Assembly (NCBI GenBank): GCA_045804965.1
Contig: JBJMMD010000031.1
Span: 1 to 64,000 of the forward strand
DNA length: 64,000 bases
Reading direction: 5' to 3'
Source of the DNA: CAVTUU01 sp045804965
GTDB taxonomy: Bacteria; Chloroflexota; Chloroflexia; Thermomicrobiales; UBA6265
Shown one piece after another: positions 34,292 to 43,115 of the stretch. The notes beneath the pieces are model-generated. The model was not told the DNA's origin. It ran no database searches and was given only the letters and a program-made list of their open reading frames with translations. The first letter of the stretch is position 1, and every line of letters starts with the position of its first letter. A program made the translations under genes and the position numbers.

Positions 34292-35367
34292 CAGGCATCC
34301 TTTCCGGCAATCAAATAGGCCAAAAGCAATTTCGCACTTTCCTCCAGGGACTGCTGATGCAAGCGCTCATAGGAATGGGAGGCATCGACTCCAGGTCCCA
34401 CCAATGCTCCGCGCACGTCGTAGCCCGCGCGGAGGGCTTGGCTCACGTCGGATGCATAGTAACTATAAATATCAACCTTGCAATCGATGTCGTTTGCTGC
34501 CGCCAGATCGATCAAGCGCCGGCTCAGCTCATAGTCATATGGTCCGCTGGAGTCCTTAACGCACACCGTCGTCGCCCGTTCGTCCGATGTCTGTCCTTCG
34601 CCCACGGCCGCCATATCGACCGCAATAACTTCTGTAACGCCCGAAGGTAATCCGGCCGACGTTCCGTGCCCAACTTCTTCGAAAACACTGACGTACATGT
34701 AGGTCGGCGCTGTCAACGCGATCGGTGCCTCCTTGATCGCCTTCGCCACGCCCAGAAGAATGCCGACGCAGGCTTTGTCGTCGAGATGACGCGACTTGAT
34801 GTAACCCGATTCGGTAATCGTCGTCCTCGGATCGAGACTGACGAAATCCCCAACCGAAATGCCAAGCGCCCTCGCATCGTCGGCCGATGTGATGACCGCA
34901 TCGAGTCGAACCTCGATCGTTTGCTCATTCCGGTTTTGGTCGGAGAGCGCTCGGCCGTGGACGTGTGTCGAAGCCTTTTGGGTGAGGACGGTTCCACTGA
35001 CTCCACCGTTCCTAGCGGTATGGACGGTGCAGTACTCGCCTTCGATGGTCGACCAGTCGTACCCGCCAATTTGCGTCAGTTTCAGGCGGCCGCTTGGCTT
35101 GATCTCCTTCACCATGGCTCCGAGCGTGTCGACATGAGCCGAGAGCACTCTGCCGCCCGGCGTTGCCTTCTGCGTGCATGGAAGTTCCGCGACGAGCGAT
35201 CCTTTCACTGTCCGCCAGGTCTTCACATTCAACTTGAAGAGCTCGCGTTCAACATAGCTAATTGCGGCGGCGGTGTATCCACTTGGACTCGGAATCCGGC
35301 AGAGGTCGGCAGTTGTTTCCATCATGTACGTGCCGTCAACCACGGGCAACGTGGAGCGCGTGCTCAC
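34291..35367 (-). CDS. M42-family metallo-aminopeptidase
   Basis: 358 residues, the usual length of the M42 (PepA/FrvX/TET) family. Zinc ligand motifs: SAHVDTLG (H78), HLDDKAC (D196), FEEVGHGT (E230/E231) and VDMAAVG (D251), with the final His in DASHSYER. These large assemblies trim peptides to amino acids. GTG at 35367 is the best start, with AAAGGA upstream; the frame to 35481 has a random N-terminus. The stop shares a base with the next ATG (TGATG), so the aminotransferase at 32906-34291 is translationally coupled. Confidence 0.88.
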   Translation of the reverse strand: MSTRSTLPVVDGTYMMETTADLCRIPSPSGYTAAAISYVERELFKLNVKTWRTVKGSLVAELPCTQKATPGGRVLSAHVDTLGAMVKEIKPSGRLKLTQIGGYDWSTIEGEYCTVHTARNGGVSGTVLTQKASTHVHGRALSDQNRNEQTIEVRLDAVITSADDARALGISVGDFVSLDPRTTITESGYIKSRHLDDKACVGILLGVAKAIKEAPIALTAPTYMYVSVFEEVGHGTSAGLPSGVTEVIAVDMAAVGEGQTSDERATTVCVKDSSGPYDYELSRRLIDLAAANDIDCKVDIYSYYASDVSQALRAGYDVRGALVGPGVDASHSYERLHQQSLEESAKLLLAYLIAGKDA

Positions 35368-35647
35368 AGGAGATCTTTGTCCTTTCAGCGTTGAACAAGC
35401 GTAACCGGCCAGGATTCCATCGCCGAACGTCGCTCCGGCATTATCTACGCTCGCAGTGATGACCACCGCAAATCCGCGCACGAAGATTGCGATAAGGGCA
35501 ATTCAACGCCGGCGCGCCTTTGAATAATTAGGCGCTAACTCAGCGGCATGAGGGCAGGCCGCCAGAGCGACGCCAACATGCCCATCGAAGACCCAGGCGA
35601 GATGCGCCTTTACGCGAGCTGAGTTGACCATTTCTTCGGAATAGTCT

Positions 35648-36739
35648 ATGCATTCCGCTCGTTCGCGCCAGGACGGGCCGAGTAACCAAGGAGAACGCCC
35701 CGGCTTGTCGACCTCGATTCACGAGGGTGAGGGTTTCATCTTCGAACCTGACTCTCGGCAGGAAACACCACTCCCGGAACAGGGCTCATACGGGCCCCTA
35801 ATAGGGGTCTTCGTCGCGATCTACTTTTTGATCGCGACATCGATGTATTTCATTCGCGGCGGCAACGTCATAACGCCCGACAAGTGGCTGATTGCCCTTT
35901 TCCTCGGCGCAGTCTTCCTCGGCAAAGGGGTCAAGTTCCTCCGCGATTGGATTCCGTTTCTCCTGCTCCTCTTCGGCTATGAATTCATGCGTGGCATCGC
36001 CGGCGATGTCACGACAAGCCAAGGACTCGAGGCGAACCAACACGGACGGGTACAAGTTGACTGGCTCGTCCACGGCGATCGCTGGCTCTTTGGCGGAACC
36101 GATCCCGCGCCCTGGTTGCAACAAAAGCTCTATACCCCCGGCCAAACGCATTGGTATGACGCGATGGCCGCGATCGTGTATCTCATGCACTTCGTATTGC
36201 CACTGGTGTTTGCGTTCGCGCTGTGGATGCGGCGACGCGATCAATTCTGGGAATTCACCATCGCGCTATTAGTCATGTCCTACACCTCATTTATCTTCTT
36301 CATCCTAGTGCCCACCGCGCCTCCTTGGTTAGCGTCGTATTGGGGCAAACTCGATGGTTTGCAGCACCCTTCAGACGCAGGGTTCAAGACCATCATGCCC
36401 GCGCGGTATAGCGGATTGAATACGTTTTCGCTGTGGACGCACCACAGCCCAAATCCTGTCGCCGCGCTGCCGTCACTGCACGCGGCGTTTCCTTGGCTAG
36501 TTATGCTCTTTGCGGTTCGCTTTTTCGGCCGTGTCGGCTGGGCCTTGATGATCTATAACGCGATGCTCTGGTTCACCGTGGTCTATCTCGGTCAGCATTG
36601 GATAATCGACATCGTTGCCGGGATCATCTGGGCCTCCGTCTCCTACGTCGTCATCGTCCGCGTTTGGCCGGCGTGCGAGCGCCGGTGGGTAGCGCGACAG
36701 ACCGCGAGGTCCGGCGCGCTGCCCGCGGGCTCGTCGTGA
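35648..36739 (+). CDS. PAP2-type membrane phosphatase/phosphotransferase, inositol-phosphotransferase-like
   Basis: 363 residues with about six membrane segments. The catalytic PAP2 signature appears as ALPSLHAAFPWL and later VYLGQHWIIDIVAG, where the two histidines of the active site are found. The remaining lipid-side loop VPTAPPWLASYW is of the type seen in Aur1/Ipt1-like bacterial proteins that make inositol-phospholipids or arabinan precursors. The exact substrate is unknown. It precedes a strong bidirectional hairpin. Confidence 0.8.
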   Translation: MHSARSRQDGPSNQGERPGLSTSIHEGEGFIFEPDSRQETPLPEQGSYGPLIGVFVAIYFLIATSMYFIRGGNVITPDKWLIALFLGAVFLGKGVKFLRDWIPFLLLLFGYEFMRGIAGDVTTSQGLEANQHGRVQVDWLVHGDRWLFGGTDPAPWLQQKLYTPGQTHWYDAMAAIVYLMHFVLPLVFAFALWMRRRDQFWEFTIALLVMSYTSFIFFILVPTAPPWLASYWGKLDGLQHPSDAGFKTIMPARYSGLNTFSLWTHHSPNPVAALPSLHAAFPWLVMLFAVRFFGRVGWALMIYNAMLWFTVVYLGQHWIIDIVAGIIWASVSYVVIVRVWPACERRWVARQTARSGALPAGSS

Positions 36740-36740
36740 A

Positions 36741-36777
36741 CATCAAGGCGGGCGCCGAATCGGCGCCCGCCTTGATG
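36741..36777. terminator. Perfect 17-base hairpin between convergent genes
   Basis: Two 17-base arms, perfectly complementary with a 3-base AAT loop, lie between the PAP2 gene (plus) and the P5C dehydrogenase gene (minus). The arms run 36741-36757 and 36761-36777, core GGCGGGCGCCG. It probably serves both convergent transcripts; neither side has a long T-run. Confidence 0.75.
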
Positions 36778-36790
36778 CTACGCCGCAGAA

Positions 36791-38392
36791 TTATTCACCG
36801 GCCTCGGAGGTATCAATCGGGCCGTCGTCAACGACGACCGTCTGACTCTGTTCACGCATAAATTGCTGAACATAGTACGGACCGAGACCGCCTTTGCCCG
36901 TACTGCCGCTGCCCTTCCAACCGCAAAAAGACTGACAGCCTGGCCATGCTCCAGTCGTCGCCCCGCCTTTACGGTTCGCGTACACAACTCCGGCTTGGAT
37001 GCCGTCGAAAAACTGCCCGATCTCCTCTTGCGATTCGCTAAAGATCCCCGCCGTCAACCCATATTCACTGTCATTGGCGTACTTGAGCGCTTGATCGAGC
37101 GATTCAACTGGCGCGACCACAATGAACGGCAGAAACAGCTCGCGCTTAAACAGCACGTGCTCAGCGGGCAAGCCGTCGACTACGGTTGGCGCTACATAGG
37201 CGCCCTGGTCATAGTTACCGCCCGTCAGTCGCTTGCCGCCGGTGCGCACTACCCCGCCTTTGGCAGCGGCAACCGCTTCGTCGAAGCGCTGCAGCGCGCG
37301 GTAGTCGATGACAGGTCCGACGAACACGTCTTGCTCTTCAGGGTTGCCGACTTTGAGTTGCTCGGTGCGCGTGGTCAGTCCCTCGATGAACTCGTTGTAG
37401 ACCGGGCGCTCGACGTAGACACGAGACGCCGCCGAGCACTTCTGCCCCGAATAGCCGAAGGCCGACCTCGCAACGCCTTCAATTGCTTTGCCAAGATCGG
37501 CTTTGGCGGTGACGATGACCGGATTTTTGCCGCCCATCTCGGTGATGCAAGGCTTCGGGAAATCCGTGCTGAACTCTTTGAAGAGTTCGAGACCGACTTC
37601 CTTCGAACCGGTGAAGATCACTCCGTCGACATCTGGATGACTGATCAGTGGATCGCCGACGTCATGTCCCGATCCTGTCACGTAGTTGAATACACCCGCC
37701 GGAATGCCAGCATCGAGGTAGCAGCGACTTAGTTCGTACCCGGCCAGTGGTGTTGCGCTCGCCGGTTTATAGACGACGGTGTTGCCGGAGACGAGCGCGC
37801 CAGATGACATCCCCGCGGACAGCGCATGGGGAAAATTAAACGGCGCCAACACTGCCCACACACCAAAGGGGCGCAACACCGACCGGTTCCGCTCGCGCGG
37901 ATCGAGGCTCCCCATTTCGCGGACGAATCCCTGATTTTCTTCAACTTGTCGCGCGTACTCGTCGATCAGGTCCGCGCCTTCTTCGACTTCACCGAGCGCC
38001 TCCGCCCGGCTTTTTCCAGCCTCTAGAATGAGGAGCGACGCAAGGCGAAATTTCCGTTTCCGTACCAGCTCGGCGGCTGTACGCATAATCCGTATGCGCT
38101 CCCGATATGGCAGCGCTGACCATCCTGGAAACGCTGCCTTGGCCGCAGCGACCGCGTCGTCGACATCCGACCTTGCCGCTTTCTGGAAGTGACCGAGCAC
38201 GAGATTGCGATTGGCGGGAGCGCGAACCTCGAATGTTTCGCCAGTCGTGCGTTCTTCGCCATCAATGATGATCGGGTATGTCTGCGAGAGCTCGCCCTTC
38301 ACCTGGGCGATTGATTCATCGAAAGCCTGATGCATCCGTGCCAACTGGTCCGTAGTAGCCGTGTAGGTGATCTTTTCAACAGTCGTGACCAT
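36791..38392 (-). CDS. pruA: 1-pyrroline-5-carboxylate dehydrogenase
   Basis: 533 residues of the aldehyde dehydrogenase superfamily, P5CDH branch: KPASATPLAGYELSRC for NAD binding, E285 in ITEMGGKNPVIV and catalytic Cys319 in GYSGQKCSAASRVYV. The end PGCQSFCGWKGSGSTGKGG is typical of this branch. It oxidises P5C to glutamate in proline breakdown. AAAGGAGC precedes the ATG with a 12-base gap. It lies 17 bases downstream of a VOC-family gene, transcribed in the same direction. No proline dehydrogenase gene is seen next to it. Confidence 0.92.
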   Translation of the reverse strand: MVTTVEKITYTATTDQLARMHQAFDESIAQVKGELSQTYPIIIDGEERTTGETFEVRAPANRNLVLGHFQKAARSDVDDAVAAAKAAFPGWSALPYRERIRIMRTAAELVRKRKFRLASLLILEAGKSRAEALGEVEEGADLIDEYARQVEENQGFVREMGSLDPRERNRSVLRPFGVWAVLAPFNFPHALSAGMSSGALVSGNTVVYKPASATPLAGYELSRCYLDAGIPAGVFNYVTGSGHDVGDPLISHPDVDGVIFTGSKEVGLELFKEFSTDFPKPCITEMGGKNPVIVTAKADLGKAIEGVARSAFGYSGQKCSAASRVYVERPVYNEFIEGLTTRTEQLKVGNPEEQDVFVGPVIDYRALQRFDEAVAAAKGGVVRTGGKRLTGGNYDQGAYVAPTVVDGLPAEHVLFKRELFLPFIVVAPVESLDQALKYANDSEYGLTAGIFSESQEEIGQFFDGIQAGVVYANRKGGATTGAWPGCQSFCGWKGSGSTGKGGLGPYYVQQFMREQSQTVVVDDGPIDTSEAGE

Positions 38393-38409
38393 GATGTTCT
38401 CTTGCTCCT

Positions 38410-38805
38410 TTACGGGCGCTCTTGATAGTCACCGGTAATCTGCGTCAGCTCGATGAGGTTGTTGAATGGATCCCGCACGAAGAACCGCGGCCGATTGTGA
38501 ATCGGCGTCGTTTCTTCGATTGCAATGTCTTGTTGCGACAGTTGCACCCGGTAACCATCGATGTCGTCAACTTGCAGACACAAGTGCTGGGCGTTCGAGT
38601 TTGCGCCAGGCGGATCCTCGACGAACAGGTGCACCTCATGCCCGTCTTTTCCGGCGCGGAACCAGACCAGGCACGAACGGTCCAGAGTCGAGGGCGGAAT
38701 TACTTCCTCCATGCCGAGGGCTTGACCGTAAAATCCGCGCGCGTCGTCTTGCCCACCCTGCGGCATCGGAATACTCGTGTGTTGAAGGCGTTGCACAACC
38801 GGCAT
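38410..38805 (-). CDS. VOC/glyoxalase-family protein
   Basis: 131 residues starting MPVVQRLQHTSIPMPQGGQD, with two beta-alpha-beta3 halves (FYGQALGMEEVIPPS; LCLQVDDIDGYRVQL, FFVRDPFNNLIELTQI). Candidate metal ligands are H10, E-type positions around HEVHLFVEDP and the final E of NLIELTQ. The ATG at 38805 has GGAGGAG 7 bases upstream, which is better than the longer starts at 38826 or 38955. It sits upstream of P5C dehydrogenase. Substrate unknown. Confidence 0.82.
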   Translation of the reverse strand: MPVVQRLQHTSIPMPQGGQDDARGFYGQALGMEEVIPPSTLDRSCLVWFRAGKDGHEVHLFVEDPPGANSNAQHLCLQVDDIDGYRVQLSQQDIAIEETTPIHNRPRFFVRDPFNNLIELTQITGDYQERP

Positions 38806-38959
38806 TGACCGCTCCTCCGGACTCATGACGAACCTGGATTCCGCTTGTTTGAATTGCCGCACAAGTAACAACGCTTTGTCCAGTCGGGGCCGCGCATCGA
38901 TTCGGGGTCCGATACAATTTAGGTTCGATATTCTGAAATGAACGGTCCGGAGCATTGGC

Positions 38960-39640
38960 GTGATCCAGACATCGACCAGAGATCAGGCACTCGGACTGCC
39001 AAACTTGCACGTGTCCAACCATCCCCTCGTCCGCCACAAGATTTCACTGCTTGCCGACGAACGCACGCTTCCAAAACAGTTTCGCGAGATTGTGCGCGAA
39101 TTGACCGCTTTGCTGCTCTACGAAGCGACGATGAACGTGCCGCTAAATCAGGTTCGCGTTCATACGCCGCTCGAGGAGGCCGACGGCTGGCACATCGACG
39201 CTCAAATCGGGCTCGTGCCGATTTTGCGTGCGGGTCTGGGCATGGTCGATGCGGCCGTCGACGCCCTGCCGCAGTCGCAAGTTTGGCACCTTGGCATCTA
39301 CCGCGACGAAAACACCCATGCGCCCGTGTTGTATTACAACCGGTTGCCACCGACATGCGCCGCCGATCTCGTGATCGTCCTCGATCCCATGCTCGCGACC
39401 GCCGGTTCGGCAAGCGACGCGTCAACGGTTCTGAAGCAATGGGGCGCGCCCAAACTCACGTTCGTTGGACTGATCGCGGCTCCCGAAGGCGTGATCAAGA
39501 TGCACCAGGACCACCCTGACGTCGATATTTATGTAGCGCTGCTCGACCGCGAACTCGACGAGAACAAGTACATCCGCCCTGGACTTGGCGATGCGGGCGA
39601 CCGACTATTCGGCACCGGCAGTCAAGTTAAACTCGCGTGA
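38960..39640 (+). CDS. upp: Uracil phosphoribosyltransferase
   Basis: 226 residues. PRPP loop VLDPMLATAGSA (141-152), GLVPILRAGLGM and the final uracil-site GDAGDRLFGT are all in place. It makes UMP from uracil and PRPP for salvage. The start is GTG at 38960 with CCGGAGC upstream. Its stop overlaps the next GTG (GTGA), so an asparaginase is translationally coupled to it. A 15-residue N-terminal extension relative to the usual 208-residue enzyme is seen. Confidence 0.92.
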   Translation: MIQTSTRDQALGLPNLHVSNHPLVRHKISLLADERTLPKQFREIVRELTALLLYEATMNVPLNQVRVHTPLEEADGWHIDAQIGLVPILRAGLGMVDAAVDALPQSQVWHLGIYRDENTHAPVLYYNRLPPTCAADLVIVLDPMLATAGSASDASTVLKQWGAPKLTFVGLIAAPEGVIKMHQDHPDVDIYVALLDRELDENKYIRPGLGDAGDRLFGTGSQVKLA

Positions 39641-40650
39641 CCCGACCTCGAGCGGACCGCCCCCGAGTCCTGATCGTCACCACCGGCGGCACGATCGCTA
39701 GCCGGCGTGATCCGCTCACTGGCGCGGTGTCGACAGCCGCACGCGGCGAAGAGTTGCTCGACATAGTGCCCGGCGCAAGTGACATGGCCGACCTCGAAGT
39801 CGAGGCATTCTCCGCAGTCAACGGTTGGAATATGACGCCGGCGATGATGTTTGATCTCGCGCGGCTCCTGAATCAGCAGTTGCAACGCCCCGAACTGGTT
39901 GGCGCCGTCGTGACTCATGGGACTGACACGGTGGAAGAAACCGCCTTCCTCGTCGATCTCATGTTGCAATCTGAGAAGCCGGTCGTGTTCGCGGTAGCAC
40001 TTCGCAACATTTCAGAGCTGGGCGCGGACGGTCCACGCAACTTCGCTGATGCCATCGCCGTCGCGGCGTCGCCGAAATCTCGCAATTTCGGATCGCTGCT
40101 CGTGGTCAACCAAACAGTGCACGCGGCCCGATACGCGACGAAGACGCACACGACCAATCCCGACGCCTTCGAATCGCCGGACTTCGGACCGGCCGGCTTG
40201 ATGACGAACGAAAGGGTTCGCTTCCTACGGCCACCACTGCCCCGAGCACCGCTCAATCCCAGCTGGATTGAGCCTGAGGTGTTCCTGTTCAAGTCGACGG
40301 CCGGCGCTGACGCCCGGCCGCTCATCTGGGCAATCTCGGAGGGATACAAAGGCGTGGTGATTGAGGGCTCAGGGGCCGGAAACGTGCCGGCAATGGTCTT
40401 GCCCGGTATCTCATCCGCGATGGAAGCCAGAATCCCAGTCGTGCTCGCGTCCCGGTGTATTCGGGGTTTTCTTTCCCCAACCTACGGTTCGGGCGGTGCG
40501 GCCGGCGGTGGTTGGGACCTCGCCCGACTCGGCGTGATCCCAGCCACGCATCTTCCTTCGCAAAAGGCGCGAATCAAGCTCATGCTCGCGCTCGGCATGA
40601 CGTCGGATTTTGACGAAGTGCGGGCAATATTCGAAGACGACTCGAATTAA
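39637..40650 (+). CDS. L-asparaginase, type I/II family
   Basis: 337 residues. Two catalytic threonine motifs are visible: TTGGTIAS (15-22) and VVTHGTDTVEETA (91-103), plus the ATKTHT segment around the ligand-binding loop. It hydrolyses asparagine to aspartate and ammonia. No signal peptide is present, so it acts inside the cell. It starts in GTGA overlap with upp. Confidence 0.9.
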   Translation: MTRPRADRPRVLIVTTGGTIASRRDPLTGAVSTAARGEELLDIVPGASDMADLEVEAFSAVNGWNMTPAMMFDLARLLNQQLQRPELVGAVVTHGTDTVEETAFLVDLMLQSEKPVVFAVALRNISELGADGPRNFADAIAVAASPKSRNFGSLLVVNQTVHAARYATKTHTTNPDAFESPDFGPAGLMTNERVRFLRPPLPRAPLNPSWIEPEVFLFKSTAGADARPLIWAISEGYKGVVIEGSGAGNVPAMVLPGISSAMEARIPVVLASRCIRGFLSPTYGSGGAAGGGWDLARLGVIPATHLPSQKARIKLMLALGMTSDFDEVRAIFEDDSN

Positions 40651-40780
40651 CTGTCGCAAAGCTCTGAGCTGGATTCGTCTTGACTTGAATGTCCAGCTCC
40701 TGGGGTGTCGAACGCAATCGCCGTGACCATGGCTTGGCAATACTTCCTGCATTCGCTTCGGCCAGGGTCGCTCCACTCAC

Positions 40781-42301
40781 TCATGCGTTTCGGACGGCGT
40801 CGGCGAGCTTCTCGGCGACCGCGACAATCGTGCAGTGAATGTTGGCGCGCGGGATCATTGGGAAGATCGAAGCGTCCGCGACGCGCAACCCAGCGATCCC
40901 ATGTATCCGGCCCTCGACATCGACGACCGAATCGGAATCCGAGCCGGGTCCCATTCGACACGTGCCAGTCGGGTGAAATGTGGTGCCAACATTTTGGCGC
41001 ACGTTACTCCGCAATTCGTCACGGTCCCGCCATACCATCGCCCGGCCCGGTATCGGTTCAACCAGCTTGGATAGCGGCGAGGTCCGCACGAGCTGATTGA
41101 CGAGCTCGACGGCGTCGCAAACGATTTCCAAGTCGTCTGGTTCCGAATAGTAGTGATGGTCGATGTCGAGCGTGGCGGCTGGATCCGCCGAGGTCAAGCG
41201 AACCTTGCCACGAGACCGAGAAGTCTGCAGGCTCACCGACAGCCACAAATTCCACGCCCCCCGCACTGTGTCGAACGACTGACCGGAGAACACGTGAAAG
41301 TCAATCTCCGACGTCGAGCGCCGTCCACGAGCTTTGATCAAAATCGGAAAAAATGTCCTTGAGGGCGGTTCATTTCCCGGCGCAATTGCACACTCCATTA
41401 ACCCCCCGACAAGCGGATGGTCCAGCAAGTTCTGCCCGACGCCCGAAACCTCGGCGACAACCGGAATTCCAAGCTCCCGTAAATGATCTGCTGGTCCGAT
41501 TCCCGACCGCATCAGGATCTCGGGCGAACCAAACGCTCCGGCGCAAAGAATGATCTCCCCAGCTTCGAGCACTCGTCCATCAACCGTGCGTACACCTACT
41601 GCCCGCTGGCCGTCGAGCGCGACGCGATCGACGTGCGAATCCGGCATGATGGTGAGGTTGGGACGCGATCGCGCGGGAGCGAGATACGTAAACGCCGCGT
41701 TCATTCTCACGCCATCGACAACATTTTTCGGTGGTGGCCCCACGCACGGGATCTGGGCTCGCCCGCAGTTTAGGTCGGCAGATTCGGGAAAGCCGAGGGC
41801 GGTCGCGGCCGAAATGAACGCATGGTCGACCTTCGTTTGCGCCGTTGCCGGCAATCTCGAGATAGGCACGGGGCCGTCAGATCCGTGCATTGGCCCGCCG
41901 GCCGGGTCGGTTTCCGAGCGCCGGAAATAGGGGAGCAGGTCATCAAACGACCAACCCGGATTGCCGAGCGCCTCCCACTCGTCGTAATCGACCGCTGATC
42001 CCCGAAGCCAAATGCAGCCGTTGACGGTCGACGTTCCACCGACGACGCGCGCCCGCGACAGGGCAAGCGCGTTATCCTCGGTCCGGCCCACATGCGTAAA
42101 CCCCCAAGAGTGTGAGTCGGGAGCGATCTCAGTGATGTCGCGCATCTCGTCGGGCCACGCGCCAGGATCGGAGCCGTAATCCGGACCTGCCTCCAGGAGC
42201 GCCACGGTTCGGTCGGAGTCTTCTGTCAGCCGGTTGGCGAAAACGCACCCCGCTGGCCCGGCGCCCACGATGACGACGTCGAAGCGCGAGCTTGATGTCA
42301 C
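40781..42301 (-). CDS. GMC-family FAD oxidoreductase
   Basis: 506 residues, choline-dehydrogenase-like. The FAD GxGxxG is at 13-18 (VVIVGAGPAGC); GGTSTVNGCIWLRG is the family signature 1, GAFGSPEILMRSGIG signature 2, and the C-terminal HPTGTCRMGP, DASIFPMIPRANIH carries the catalytic His. Substrate alcohol unknown. GTG at 42301 is chosen since GGGGAG lies 8-9 bases upstream; the longer ORF start at 42412 is not supported. It is divergent from hsp20. Confidence 0.88.
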   Translation of the reverse strand: MTSSSRFDVVIVGAGPAGCVFANRLTEDSDRTVALLEAGPDYGSDPGAWPDEMRDITEIAPDSHSWGFTHVGRTEDNALALSRARVVGGTSTVNGCIWLRGSAVDYDEWEALGNPGWSFDDLLPYFRRSETDPAGGPMHGSDGPVPISRLPATAQTKVDHAFISAATALGFPESADLNCGRAQIPCVGPPPKNVVDGVRMNAAFTYLAPARSRPNLTIMPDSHVDRVALDGQRAVGVRTVDGRVLEAGEIILCAGAFGSPEILMRSGIGPADHLRELGIPVVAEVSGVGQNLLDHPLVGGLMECAIAPGNEPPSRTFFPILIKARGRRSTSEIDFHVFSGQSFDTVRGAWNLWLSVSLQTSRSRGKVRLTSADPAATLDIDHHYYSEPDDLEIVCDAVELVNQLVRTSPLSKLVEPIPGRAMVWRDRDELRSNVRQNVGTTFHPTGTCRMGPGSDSDSVVDVEGRIHGIAGLRVADASIFPMIPRANIHCTIVAVAEKLADAVRNA

Positions 42302-42351
42302 GGTCTCGTCTCCCCACTCCTCTTCGAAGGTGATGATAGATGCTGCTAGCC

Positions 42352-42379
42352 AGACTACCCGCCAACCGACGACTGTCAA
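42352..42379 (-). promoter_or_regulatory. Promoter of the GMC gene
   Basis: On the minus strand TTGACA (42379-42374) and TAGTCT (42357-42352) are separated by 16 bases, about 50 bases before the GTG start at 42301. Confidence 0.5.
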
Positions 42380-42426
42380 TACGCGCGATTCGCGAGCATA
42401 ATCCTGATACATGGTACATCAAACAC

Positions 42427-42455
42427 TTGACACGATTCTCATACCTTGATAAACT
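42427..42455 (+). promoter_or_regulatory. Sigma70-like promoter of the small heat-shock gene
   Basis: TTGACA (42427-42432), a 17-base spacer and TAAACT (42450-42455) lie 70 bases before the ATG at 42525. It is divergent from the GMC promoter. No CIRCE or HAIR operator was recognised around it. Confidence 0.65.
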
Positions 42456-42524
42456 CTAGAAATGATGAATAGTGGATGCGTTGCGGATTAGACCGGCCGC
42501 AACGCGAGTGACGGAGGAATCACT

Positions 42525-43043
42525 ATGGTGAACAGACTGATGGGTAGCGAGGACGTTTTCAGCCTTCGCGATGCAATGGATCGCCTGTTCAACGAGTCGT
42601 TCGCAGCCGGGCCTTTCCGCGGTTTCTGGAGCTCGTCCAACGGAAATGGCGCACGCGGCGCGACGTTGCCGCTCGATGTTTATGCGACTGACGCCGACAT
42701 TACAGTGATCGCGGCCATTCCAGGGGTCGAACCAGATGATCTCGACCTGTCGATCAACCAAAACACGGTCACTATTCGTGGAGAGGTCAAGAATGTCGCA
42801 TCCTCTGAAGAGGCGAAGAAAGCGACCTGGTATATCCACGAGCTGCCGTATGGCAAGTTTCAGCGCTCGTTGACCTTGCCGATCGATGTCGACGCCGGGA
42901 AGGCGGATGCGACCTTCGATCACGGCATTCTGAAGCTCCGCCTGCCCAAGTCCGCCAGTGCTCAGCCGAAGCAGATCAAGGTGCGCACAGCGGACAACCA
43001 GCAGTCCCAGCAAATCGAAGCCGGGACGTCGCAGCAAAGCTAA
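42525..43043 (+). CDS. hsp20: Small heat-shock protein, Hsp20/alpha-crystallin
   Basis: 172 residues: an N-terminal arm with FSLRDAMDRLFNESF, an alpha-crystallin domain from about 45 to 145 (LPLDVYATDADITVIAAIPG, KFQRSLTLPIDVDAGKADAT, FDHGILKLRLPKS), and a glutamine-rich tail. The C-terminal I-x-I tail motif reads as QIKV, with weaker fit. It binds unfolding proteins without ATP. GGAGG lies upstream of the ATG. A promoter and a strong terminator bracket it, so it is transcribed alone. Confidence 0.92.
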   Translation: MVNRLMGSEDVFSLRDAMDRLFNESFAAGPFRGFWSSSNGNGARGATLPLDVYATDADITVIAAIPGVEPDDLDLSINQNTVTIRGEVKNVASSEEAKKATWYIHELPYGKFQRSLTLPIDVDAGKADATFDHGILKLRLPKSASAQPKQIKVRTADNQQSQQIEAGTSQQS

Positions 43044-43065
43044 ACCTCACTGGCGTATTCACGGA

Positions 43066-43094
43066 GAGAGGCAAGGCCTTCGGCCTTGCCTCTC
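43066..43094 (+). terminator. Rho-independent-like terminator of hsp20
   Basis: A 13-base perfect stem GAGAGGCAAGGCC / GGCCTTGCCTCTC with TTC loop, followed by GTTTCT, begins 23 bases after the hsp20 stop. It also lies just downstream of the convergent ABC ATPase gene. Confidence 0.75.
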
Positions 43095-43115
43095 GTTTCT
43101 GCTGCGCTTCAGTTG

